From: Methanosarcinales archaeon
GTDB lineage: Archaea > Halobacteriota > Methanosarcinia > Methanosarcinales > Methanogasteraceae
Direction of reading: 5' to 3'
DNA: 5,303 bases
Assembly: GCA_003661105.1 (NCBI GenBank)
Contig: QMVM01000157.1
Location: 1-5,303, forward strand
Positions within the stretch are counted from its first letter, which is position 1. Every line of letters starts with the position of its first letter. Made by a program: the position numbers and the translations under genes. Shown one piece after another: positions 1 through 5,303 of the stretch. The notes below the pieces were generated by a model. It made no database searches. It was not told the origin of the DNA and saw only the letters and a list, made by a program, of their open reading frames with translations.

Positions 1-151
1 GATTAGTTTACGAATTTTGGTCATTGTTTTCTATTCTTTGAGGGGAATGCCTGAGATATTTGTTTCATGCATGACTTGTTTCGGTCATTTTCAGACTCAA
101 CCAGAAAAAATTAAAAAGTCTCATCTTGATCGGCTCTGCGAGAGGGTCAGG

Positions 152-197
152 CGTCGCATAGTTCGATGGTCGTCACCAAAGTCGAACTATCCAGACG
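152..197 (+). other. Imperfect stem-loop upstream of the DUF1847 gene
   Basis: A perfect 9-base inverted repeat, ATAGTTCGA (158-166) and TCGAACTAT (182-190), forms the core. An outer CGTC/GACG pairing (152-155 with 194-197) extends it across a small internal loop. Inside the core, TGGT (167-170) can pair with ACCA (175-178) around a CGTC loop. There is no T-tract after it, so it is not an obvious terminator. It does not fold as a tRNA, and I see no C/D-box motifs. It sits 47 bases before the TTG start, so it could be a leader structure or a protein-binding site. The pairing is directly visible; any function is unknown. Confidence 0.5.
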
Positions 198-230
198 GCA
201 TGCAGGGCGGTAGGGATAAGGACTATTGAG

Positions 231-238
231 AGGAAGGT
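231..238 (+). promoter_or_regulatory. Ribosome-binding site favouring the TTG start at 244
   Basis: AGGAAGGT is a partial match to the archaeal Shine-Dalgarno sequence and ends 5 bases before the TTG at 244. The alternative ATG at 253 lies 14 bases away from this site, although the AGG at 241-243 is 9 bases upstream of it. The spacing favours TTG but does not exclude ATG. Confidence 0.5.
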
Positions 239-243
239 AAAGG

Positions 244-825
244 TTGGAAGATATGAAATGCGCTCTCTGTGACAACAAGGACTGCCGGCAGGGCAAAAAC
301 TGCACGAAAACAGCGACAGATATCGACTATGCGCCAGCAAAGGGGACGATGCGAATCGCTTCCGAAGTCGAATCGAGGTACATGGAACTCACACGCCTCG
401 AAGAACTGATCCTGTTCTGCAAAAAGATGAAATTCGAGAGAGTCGGGATTGCATTCTGCATCGGACTTTCTGCAGAAGCGAGAATCGTGCATGAGATCCT
501 TGCGCGGGATTTCGAGGTGCATTCGGTCTGCTGCAAGGTCGGCGGGACTGACAAAGACAATCTCGGGCTTGTGAAGATTAGAGATCCGGAAGCGCATGAG
601 ACGATGTGCAATCCGCTCGGGCAGGCAGCGATCCTGAATGCGGAAGGCACCGAGTTAAATATTATAATAGGACTCTGCATCGGGCACGACATCCTCTTTA
701 CGGAGCACTCGGATGCGCCGGTGACCACACTTGCAGTGAAGGATCGTGTGCTTGCGCACAATCCGCTTGGTGCTGTGTATTCGAGGTATTATCAGGGGAA
801 TGTGTTTGGGATGGATTCGAGGTGA
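244..825 (+). CDS. DUF1847 family metal-binding protein
   Basis: This is a 193-residue protein of the DUF1847 family, whose members are cysteine-rich, presumed metal-binding proteins of unknown biochemical role. The N-terminus carries a Cys cluster, C6-x2-C9-x4-C14-x5-C20, suited to binding zinc or an iron-sulfur cluster. The conserved core follows in the expected order: FCIGLSAEA around C72, a CCKVGG block (C96, C97), MCNPLGQA around C122, GLCIGHD with C145 and H148, then VKDRVLAHNPLG near the C-terminus. Length and motif spacing suggest an intact gene. No signal peptide or membrane segment is evident, so it is probably cytoplasmic. The chosen start is TTG 244, from the AGGAAGGT at 231-238; ATG 253 would drop only three residues and keep all the cysteines. 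Base composition resembles purA rather than the cassette that follows, and nothing links it functionally to its neighbours. Family assignment is from recalled motifs. Confidence 0.87.
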   Translation: MEDMKCALCDNKDCRQGKNCTKTATDIDYAPAKGTMRIASEVESRYMELTRLEELILFCKKMKFERVGIAFCIGLSAEARIVHEILARDFEVHSVCCKVGGTDKDNLGLVKIRDPEAHETMCNPLGQAAILNAEGTELNIIIGLCIGHDILFTEHSDAPVTTLAVKDRVLAHNPLGAVYSRYYQGNVFGMDSR

Positions 826-847
826 TATGGTCAACTTTCGTACGGTC

Positions 848-856
848 TTTAAGTTA
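848..856 (+). promoter_or_regulatory. Possible TATA-like box for the ATPase gene
   Basis: TTTAAGTTA is centred about 27 bases before the ATG at 879. That is the distance expected if the archaeal transcript starts at or next to the start codon (leaderless). In support, no Shine-Dalgarno sequence is visible before 879. The match is short and could be chance. Confidence 0.28.
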
Positions 857-1526
857 TCCTCGAGACGAATAGCCATACATGGCAGGGGCATTCATTTCAG
901 AAATCGATATCAAAGAGTTCAGAGGTATCAAAAGGTGCAAAGAACCGATAAAACTATCAAAATTCAATGTTTTGATCGGGAAAAATAATTCTGGTAAATC
1001 CTCACCCCTCGAAGCTCTGTATCTCTTTCCACTGCCACGACTTCACACCACTATTTATGGGGGTGATAGAATTAATCAGATAGGAGAACGTCATAGCAAC
1101 GGACAGTTTAGTTTACGGTTACTCAGGAAATGCCGAGCTGAAGTATAATGTCAATGAGTATCAATGCATCATAGAAATTATGAGTAATGGCACATCAAAC
1201 ATTTCCATCAACGGTAAGGAAGAAGATGCCTCAAACCTTCAATACGTTTCCAAAATACTGAAGATACCTGAGCGTAATGTCGAAGATATTTCTATTTATA
1301 TTCCAAATGATACAGAAACCCTCAACAAGTATGCTAAATCCGTCTCATCCATGGAGGATGAAATCGTTAAGATCGGTGCAACTAAGCGAGTCGCTGAATT
1401 CGTTAACCAGTGCATCGACGAAAAATACACAGAAGTTTTATGGAAAAGAGACGGTATATCCTGTAGAAAAGAACTGCCAGATGGATCTCTCTTATATCCA
1501 AAATTGGATGATCTGGGCGATGGTAT

Positions 1527-1533
1527 AAAAAAA
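1527..1533 (+). other. A7 homopolymer at the second frame break of the ATPase
   Basis: Seven consecutive A residues follow GGTAT. With seven, the frame reads LGDGIKKGDHHH and runs to a stop at 1597-1599. With six, it reads LGDGIKKATIIMLLLEA and enters the Walker B segment without a gap. The precise join places the indel in this run. Such a tract could also allow RNA polymerase slippage, but a -1 ribosomal shift here would enter frame 3 and stop within nine codons, so ordinary -1 programmed frameshifting does not rescue the gene. Confidence 0.75.
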
Positions 1534-1854
1534 GGCGACCATCATCATGCTTTTGTTAGAAGCATATTCGCCTCGTGTAGTACTCTGGGACGACTTTGAA
1601 AGCGCATCACACCCAACTCTTATCAGAGCGCAACTTGAATGGCTATCAAAAAAAGACTGGCAGGTGGTTCTCTCCACACACATCATAGATGTTCTTTATC
1701 AGTTGTTAGAACTGGAAATTAGCCCTACTGATCTTCAAATCCTCCAGATGAGAAAGTTAAAGGACGACACGCTTATTCATGAATCATTAGCCATTGATGA
1801 ACTGGAAGATTTGATGAACGCAAATGCAGATCCAAGGCTACTTGTAGGAGCATT

Positions 1855-1860
1855 AGGGAT
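1855..1860 (+). promoter_or_regulatory. Weak ribosome-binding site for the partner gene at 1866
   Basis: AGGGAT ends 5 bases before the ATG at 1866 and lies within the last codons of the ATPase gene. An AGGAG at 1846-1850 is further away (15 bases). Together with the one-base gap between stop and start, this supports translational coupling and the choice of ATG 1866 as the true start of the second gene. Confidence 0.4.
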
Positions 1861-1865
1861 TTAGA

Positions 1866-2544
1866 ATGAGAGTGGTCAAGGATTGGGATGAATCCGCAGA
1901 ACTCTGGTCTTTTGTTGGGACTGGTGACGGGACAGATGAATTTCACATATTAAAGGGCAGTGGCTGAAAAATATAATGGGGCATGCAGCTTATGGTTTCC
2001 CAAATCCTCACTTGGTAAGAAAACCGGATTAGCCGTACTTGATTCTATCAACACCGTTATCGACATAAACCCCAAAATTGGAACGTTTCTATTTCTGATT
2101 GATAGGGAGCATATCGTCCAGGGGATGAATAGAAGATCCAGAGACGAACTTGATAATAGTGATATTAAAGGAATGGTTGAAGATAAATTGTCGAATAAAC
2201 ACATAAAGATCATTAAAATAGATAATAATACACCGGATGAGGCGTTTATAATAAACGGTAAATTGGGCTCTCATGTATTGCAGATTTATGTACTAATTCA
2301 GGGAATTGATTTAAAGATAGAAGAGGAAATCTCAAAATTAATAAAATTAGAAAAAGATATAATGATTCCACCGGAAAAGGAGCATATCCAGGATTTTTTT
2401 AAAGAAACATTTCATAGAAAAGGCATAGGGCAAGGTACTGTGAAATTAATTGTAAGAGCAAGTAAAAACAATCTCCGAATGAGTTTTCCCGGATTAACGT
2501 TCATTTTGAATGCAATAGGGAACCTGTATTCCAAAAATAACTGA
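1866..2544 (+). pseudogene. ATPase-partner protein, possibly TOPRIM-like, with one frameshift
   Basis: Two frames join into a ~225-residue protein. Frame 3 from ATG 1866 gives an N-terminus containing SFVGTGDGTDEFHILK and stops at 1965-1967. Frame 1, free of stops from 1954, continues AVAEKYNGACSLWFP to a TGA at 2542-2544. Removing one base within 1953-1964, most simply a G of the GGG at 1955-1957, gives EFHILKAVAEKYNGAC.

I do not recognise the family for certain. The pattern of an acidic motif near the N-terminus (GDGTDEF) and a hydrophobic strand ending in FLFLIDREH is reminiscent of TOPRIM nuclease partners (OLD, RloB, DUF4435). However, the usual first Glu of TOPRIM is not clearly present. 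No membrane segment or signal is visible.

The gene begins one base after the ATPase stop, so the two were surely one operon. Bases 2161-2400 are about 29% GC, far below the flanking genes, which suggests horizontal acquisition. A short product could start at GTG 1960, but it would lack the N-terminal motif and has no good ribosome-binding site. Confidence 0.6.
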
Positions 2545-2736
2545 TGTTATCGCATGCCATGATAAACTATCGAATGCCCGGGCAGTACTAAAATTTTGGA
2601 CGGCGTCATTCGCGGTAAATGAGCACACCGAAATAACCAGACTTTCGATGCAACACCTGCGCAAGTTAACCCCCTCAAAAAATCTCGCGGTTTTCGCCCA
2701 AAAGAGTTTACAACTCCAAGCGTCATAATCAGGAGT
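2545..2736. other. Intergenic region before purA
   Basis: I see no gene here. A/T-rich patches at 2588-2597 (CTAAAATTTT) and 2677-2683 (AAAAAAT) are the only TATA-like candidates for purA. The second would place the transcript start near 2706, giving a leader of about 30 bases. AGGAG at 2731-2735 is only one base from the ATG at 2737, too close for a standard Shine-Dalgarno site. A weak 5-bp stem, TCATT/AATGA at 2606-2622, is probably chance. Confidence 0.35.
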
Positions 2737-4005
2737 ATGTTCACCATCATCACAGGCGCTCAGTTCGGCGACGAGGGCAAGGGAAAGATCGTCGATGTCA
2801 TAGGCAAGGATTATGATCTCGTTGTCAGGTTCCAGGGTGGAAATAATGCAGGGCACACCGTGATCGTCGGAGACGACACCTACAAACTCCACCTGATCCC
2901 GTCAGGCGTTCTCACCGATGCCAGGCTCCTGATAGGTCCAGGCGTGGTTGTCGATCCAATAGTACTTATTCAGGAGATCGAGATGCTCAAAAGTTCCGGC
3001 ATCGAGATAACCCCTGAGAAACTCGGGATCGATGCGAAAGCAAGCATCATCATGCCGTACCACATCGAGATGGACAAACTGCGCGAGCAGAGACGAACCA
3101 AAAAGATCGGGACAACCGCTCGCGGCATCGGATTTGCGTATATCGACAAGATCTCAAGGGATGAGGTGCGGCTGGCAGATCTCGGAGATGCTGATGCTTT
3201 TCTTAGACTCATGGACGAACTTGCGCCCCAGAAGGAGCGTGCGATCGTCGATCTCGGAGGCGATCCCGGCGTGGTGCGCGAAAGCATTTCCGATTATACG
3301 GCCTACGGCGCCACGCTTGAGCCGTACATCACCGATGTCTCGCATGAATTGAACCGTGCTCTTGATTCCGGCAGAGCCGTGCTCGCGGAGGGTGCGCAGG
3401 GTGCGCACCTTGACATCATCCACGGCACCCAGAAGTACGTAACATCCTCAAGCACTGTTGCGGGAAGCGCATGTATGTATCTTGGGGTCGGACCGACCCG
3501 GGTTGATCATGTGATCGGCATCGTCAAGGCGTACATCACGCGGGTCGGGGAGGGTCCGCTACCGACCGAAGATCACGGCGAGATCGGGGAGGCGCTCCGG
3601 ACCGCAGGTGGTGAGTTTGGCACCACCACCGGCAGACCGCGGCGGTGTGGCTGGTTCGATGCTCCGCTTGCGAGAAAAAGCGTAGAACTTAATGCGTACA
3701 CGAACATCGCACTGACGAAACTGGACGTTCTCGACGGGCTCGACCCGGTCAGCATCTGCACAGGCTATGAACTGGATGGTAAGCTGCTCAAGCATCCTCC
3801 GATACTTTCATCCGATCTTGCGCGATGTGTTCCGGTGTACGAGACTATGGGTGGCTGGTGCGAGGATATCACTTCGGTGGATGCGTTTTCCGACCTGCCT
3901 GCTGCTGCAAAGGATTATGTGCACAGGATCGAAGAGATTCTTGGAGTCGGCATCGGGATCGTCTCGATCGGCCCGAAACGGAGTCAGGTGCTCTTTGTGG
4001 AGTGA
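2737..4005 (+). CDS. purA: Adenylosuccinate synthetase
   Basis: PurA catalyses the GTP-dependent joining of IMP and aspartate to adenylosuccinate, the first committed step from IMP to AMP, in the cytoplasm. The 422-residue product has family motifs along its whole length.

These include the N-terminal GAQFGDEGKGK with the catalytic Asp12 and P-loop-like segment, and GGNNAGHT with the catalytic His40. They continue with IGTTARGIGFAYIDK for IMP binding, VTSSSTVAGSAC, RVGEGPLPTE, EFGTTTGRPRRCGWFD, and the guanine-specificity TKLDVLDGL starting at T327. The length matches full-size PurA (about 420-430), not the shortened ~340-residue form of some archaea.

Met 2737 is the expected family start (MFTIITGAQFGDEGK), although the AGGAG before it is unusually close. 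One oddity is GIGF where the common bacterial signature has GIGP; I recall a non-proline residue here in methanogen homologues too. The gene is intact and GC-rich, and lies 192 bases after the decayed cassette. Confidence 0.97.
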   Translation: MFTIITGAQFGDEGKGKIVDVIGKDYDLVVRFQGGNNAGHTVIVGDDTYKLHLIPSGVLTDARLLIGPGVVVDPIVLIQEIEMLKSSGIEITPEKLGIDAKASIIMPYHIEMDKLREQRRTKKIGTTARGIGFAYIDKISRDEVRLADLGDADAFLRLMDELAPQKERAIVDLGGDPGVVRESISDYTAYGATLEPYITDVSHELNRALDSGRAVLAEGAQGAHLDIIHGTQKYVTSSSTVAGSACMYLGVGPTRVDHVIGIVKAYITRVGEGPLPTEDHGEIGEALRTAGGEFGTTTGRPRRCGWFDAPLARKSVELNAYTNIALTKLDVLDGLDPVSICTGYELDGKLLKHPPILSSDLARCVPVYETMGGWCEDITSVDAFSDLPAAAKDYVHRIEEILGVGIGIVSIGPKRSQVLFVE

Positions 4006-4006
4006 T

Positions 4007-4031
4007 GGGACGCGGGCACGCCCCAAATTTT
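4007..4031 (+). terminator. Weak hairpin plus T-tract after purA
   Basis: GGGACG (4007-4012) can pair with CGCCCC (4019-4024), with one A-C mismatch, around a 6-base loop. AAATTTT follows at 4025-4031. The element starts one base after the purA stop, a fitting place for a terminator. The stem is short and the T-run is only four bases, so this is a tentative call. Confidence 0.3.
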
Positions 4032-4124
4032 AGTAGAGTCGCTCCTGTATTCGGCGGCAGCCAAATCAGCGCAATTCGCAATCCCCCAACCAGAGCGCCA
4101 CGCAACATGACACTCACGCACGGG

Positions 4125-4135
4125 AAAATTATTAA
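4125..4135 (+). promoter_or_regulatory. Archaeal TATA-like promoter of the aldolase gene
   Basis: AAAATTATTAA, preceded by GGG in a BRE-like position, is the most A/T-rich stretch in the 163-base gap between purA and the aldolase. With the usual archaeal spacing of about 26 bases, transcription would start near 4155-4157. That gives a short leader which just includes the ribosome-binding site at 4158-4164. Geometry and position agree well, but no experimental start is known. Confidence 0.5.
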
Positions 4136-4142
4136 GGTAGGA

Positions 4143-4157
4143 GTCCAAATATTGGAC
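4143..4157 (+). promoter_or_regulatory. Perfect dyad GTCCAA-ATA-TTGGAC, candidate operator
   Basis: Six-base arms, GTCCAA (4143-4148) and TTGGAC (4152-4157), are exact reverse complements around a 3-base ATA centre. The dyad lies between the TATA-like box (4125-4135) and the ribosome-binding site (4158-4164), overlapping the expected transcription start. This is a typical place for a repressor operator. It does not resemble the TATCAC-N5-GTGATA glycolytic motif of TrmB-type regulators. A short RNA hairpin is less likely because the loop would be only three bases and the transcript would probably start inside it. Confidence 0.5.
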
Positions 4158-4164
4158 AGGTGAT
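4158..4164 (+). promoter_or_regulatory. Strong ribosome-binding site that fixes the aldolase start
   Basis: AGGTGAT is a perfect match to the core archaeal Shine-Dalgarno sequence and ends 4 bases before ATG 4169. The in-frame GTG at 4160 lies inside this site, so it is not a credible start. The protein therefore begins at 4169 with MGYNPISG. Confidence 0.8.
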
Positions 4165-4168
4165 CTTT

Positions 4169-5299
4169 ATGGGGTATAATCCAATATCAGGCTCGGTCAT
4201 ATTCAACGCTCTGAAGGATGAAAAATGCATAATCATGGCGTGCAACACCAGAATTGTTCCCGGTGTAACAAAAGGTATTTTCAGATCCGCAAAGGATCTC
4301 GATTCCGCCATCTTAATCGAACTGGCAAAGTCGGAGTGCAACCTTAAAGGCGGGTACACAGGGCTTACTCCCGCGGAACTCTCGATGCGGACTTATGCAG
4401 CCGCAGGATCGGTCGGTCTTGATATCTGGGCGCTACATGCAGATCATATCGGTGTGAAGAAAGGGACTGTAGAAGAATTAAATTCGGTTAAGGAGCTGAT
4501 CGCAGCGCAGATCGATGCCGGTTTTACCAGTTTTGCGATCGATGCATCACATCTCTTCAATTTCGAGGGGAAAGGCGCTGCAGAGGAACTTGCACCAAAC
4601 ATCGATGCAACGATCGAGCTTGCGCGGTTCATCGAGTCTGAGATGGGTGGCAGCGACTTCGGGCTGGAGGCGGAGGTCGGCGAGATCGGGAGGACTGGTG
4701 AATCCGGAATGGTTCTAACGACTCCGGAAGAAGCAGTGGTCTTTATCAGCTCGCTAAATGATGCCGGAATATATCCACAGGTGCTTGCTATCGCAAACGG
4801 CAGCACGCATGGAAATATCTTTGACAAAGACGGTAACCCGATCGAGCAGATCAGCATCGACATCCCGCGGACGAAAAAAGTGGCAAAAGCGCTTCGGGAT
4901 AACAATCTTGATGTGCGGATCGCGCAGCACGGCATCACAGGAACGCCGCGGCGGCTGATTGCGGAGCAGTTCCCGCATGGCGATATCATCAAAGGGAACG
5001 TCGGCACCTTCTGGATGAATCTGGTATGGGATGTCCTTAAGGAAGAGCAGCCTGACCTGTACCAGCGGATCTGGGACTGGACGCTTACGAATTATTCGGC
5101 AGAGGGGAAGAGCGATGTCGAGGTATTTGGAAAGAACGGCAAGTTTGCGGTAAAGGAGTTCTTTAAGGAGCTGTATTCTCTCGACGAGGCGACCGTAGCG
5201 GTAATCGAAGATCGGGCGTACGAAGAGGCGGGCAAGTTTATCAGGGCGTTTAAATCCGAGGGATCGGCTGAGATTGTGCGGGAATATATGCGAGCATGA
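4169..5299 (+). CDS. Class II fructose-bisphosphate aldolase-like protein
   Basis: This 376-residue TIM-barrel enzyme belongs to the class II (zinc-dependent) aldolase family, whose best-known members cleave fructose 1,6-bisphosphate into glyceraldehyde 3-phosphate and dihydroxyacetone phosphate.

Motifs appear in family order. LHADH contains the catalytic Asp92 and zinc ligand His93. FAIDASHL follows with D125, then LEAEVGEIG with E167/E169. NGSTHGN supplies a probable zinc ligand, His214, and QHGITGTP another, His254. KGNVGTF with N277 stands where classical enzymes have a phosphate-binding K-x-N-I-D-T-D segment. The Asp of that segment is Gly here, so substrate preference may differ (tagatose bisphosphate or another ketose phosphate).

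The C-terminus after residue ~300 is well conserved-looking but longer than in short family members. The start at ATG 4169 is set by AGGTGAT at 4158-4164. The gene has its own promoter and a likely operator, so it is probably transcribed separately from purA. Family is confident; exact substrate is not. Confidence 0.85.
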   Translation: MGYNPISGSVIFNALKDEKCIIMACNTRIVPGVTKGIFRSAKDLDSAILIELAKSECNLKGGYTGLTPAELSMRTYAAAGSVGLDIWALHADHIGVKKGTVEELNSVKELIAAQIDAGFTSFAIDASHLFNFEGKGAAEELAPNIDATIELARFIESEMGGSDFGLEAEVGEIGRTGESGMVLTTPEEAVVFISSLNDAGIYPQVLAIANGSTHGNIFDKDGNPIEQISIDIPRTKKVAKALRDNNLDVRIAQHGITGTPRRLIAEQFPHGDIIKGNVGTFWMNLVWDVLKEEQPDLYQRIWDWTLTNYSAEGKSDVEVFGKNGKFAVKEFFKELYSLDEATVAVIEDRAYEEAGKFIRAFKSEGSAEIVREYMRA

Positions 5300-5303
5300 A
5301 CGA

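Larger units (their letters stand above)
1..243. other. Upstream non-coding region, possible structured leader
   Basis: I see no convincing gene here. One frame stays open from the left edge to base 229, but its translation has no recognisable motif, and its second half is the hairpin described separately. The first ~120 bases are T-rich and then A-rich. The A-rich stretch GAAAAAATTAAAAAG at 104-118 could serve as an archaeal TATA-like element. If so, transcription would start near 135-145 and the hairpin at 152-197 would lie in the 5' leader of the DUF1847 gene. That arrangement is inference. Confidence 0.4.
879..1864 (+). pseudogene. AAA/ABC-type ATPase (OLD/AAA_15-like), broken by two frameshifts
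   Basis: Three overlapping frames join into one ~327-residue ATPase of the SMC/ABC-like AAA_15/AAA_21 group. These ATPases are common in OLD-type nuclease and toxin systems.

Frame 3 (879-1148) holds the start and Walker A, GKNNSGKSS (residues 34-42). Frame 1 (from about 1084 to 1599) holds the middle region and ends in a signature-like LGDGIKK. Frame 2 (from 1529 to 1864) continues KATIIMLLLEA, then Walker B VVLWDDFE (1577-1600) and an STH switch histidine (1679-1681). Together the ATPase motifs are complete and in order.

The first shift must lie at 1084-1146, because frame 1 has a stop at 1081 and frame 3 one at 1146. The second lies at the A7 run 1527-1533. Each is repaired by deleting one base. 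Oddities: Walker B ends DD rather than DE, and a proline follows GKSS. The ATG at 879 is the first start after an in-frame TAG at 870. ATPase identity is secure; loss of function is probable, with slippage or sequencing error as alternatives. Confidence 0.82.

Noticed and set aside
2..229. Frame open from the left edge to 229 as a gene or gene tail
   Set aside because: No recognisable motif, and its latter half is an inverted repeat. It could only be real as the tail of a gene outside the window, which cannot be judged here.
1277..1528. Alternative-frame ORF within the ATPase gene
   Set aside because: It overlaps the frame that carries the plausible ATPase middle region, and its translation has no motif. 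It is a shadow.
1527..1533. Programmed -1 ribosomal frameshift at the A7 run
   Set aside because: A -1 shift enters frame 3 and reaches a TAG within nine codons. The needed change is +1 (or -2).
2606..2622. Short stem TCATT/AATGA before purA
   Set aside because: Five pairs with a 7-base loop are weak, common by chance, and in no telling position.
2586..4032. Inverted copies of TACTAAAATTT flanking purA as mobile-element ends
   Set aside because: An 11-base match is expected by chance in a window this size. purA is a housekeeping gene, and I found no target duplication or transposase.
4160..4168. GTG at 4160 as the aldolase start
   Set aside because: It lies inside the AGGTGAT ribosome-binding site, and ATG 4169 has ideal spacing.
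4444..5007. Long antisense ORF (187 residues) opposite the aldolase gene
   Set aside because: It lies wholly within a well-supported conserved gene and is serine/proline-rich, as mirror frames of GC-rich genes often are.

Overview
The window looks archaeal, most likely from the methanogen/ANME side of the Euryarchaeota (Halobacteriota). Three things suggest this. The purA product is the ~420-residue form with an N-terminus and internal motifs that I recall from methanogens. There is a DUF1847 metal-binding protein. The clearest promoter is of archaeal type: an A/T-rich TATA-like box about 26 bases before the inferred transcript start, followed by an AGGTGAT ribosome-binding site. A finer taxonomic call is not possible from this sequence. 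Every gene I accept lies on the + strand.

Layout. Bases 1-243 hold no convincing gene, but contain a hairpin (152-197) in what could be the leader of the next gene. Bases 244-825 encode an intact DUF1847 cysteine-rich protein. Bases 879-2544 are a low-GC two-gene cassette. It consists of an AAA/ABC-type ATPase (879-1864, broken by two frameshifts) and a small acidic/basic partner protein (1866-2544, broken by one frameshift) that begins one base after the ATPase stop. Bases 2737-4005 encode an intact adenylosuccinate synthetase (purA). Bases 4169-5299 encode an intact class II fructose-bisphosphate aldolase-like enzyme. It has its own TATA-like promoter and a perfect dyad, GTCCAA-ATA-TTGGAC, sitting at the expected transcription start.

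How the genes relate. purA (AMP synthesis) and the aldolase (sugar-phosphate metabolism) are housekeeping genes with 50-70% GC in the stretches I counted, and their long reading frames are clean. The ATPase/partner pair is a foreign-looking insertion: a counted 240-base stretch is about 29% GC. Its architecture, an SMC/ABC-like ATPase followed immediately by a small protein with a possible TOPRIM-like acidic motif, resembles OLD-like, RloAB and PARIS-type defence pairs. That comparison is inference.

The most notable feature is that all three breaks in the cassette are repaired by removing a single base, while roughly 990 codons of neighbouring genes are intact. One break falls on an A7 run and another next to AAAGGG. 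This points to a recently decayed defence-type cassette. Slippage-based recoding or phase variation, or local sequencing error, are the alternatives.
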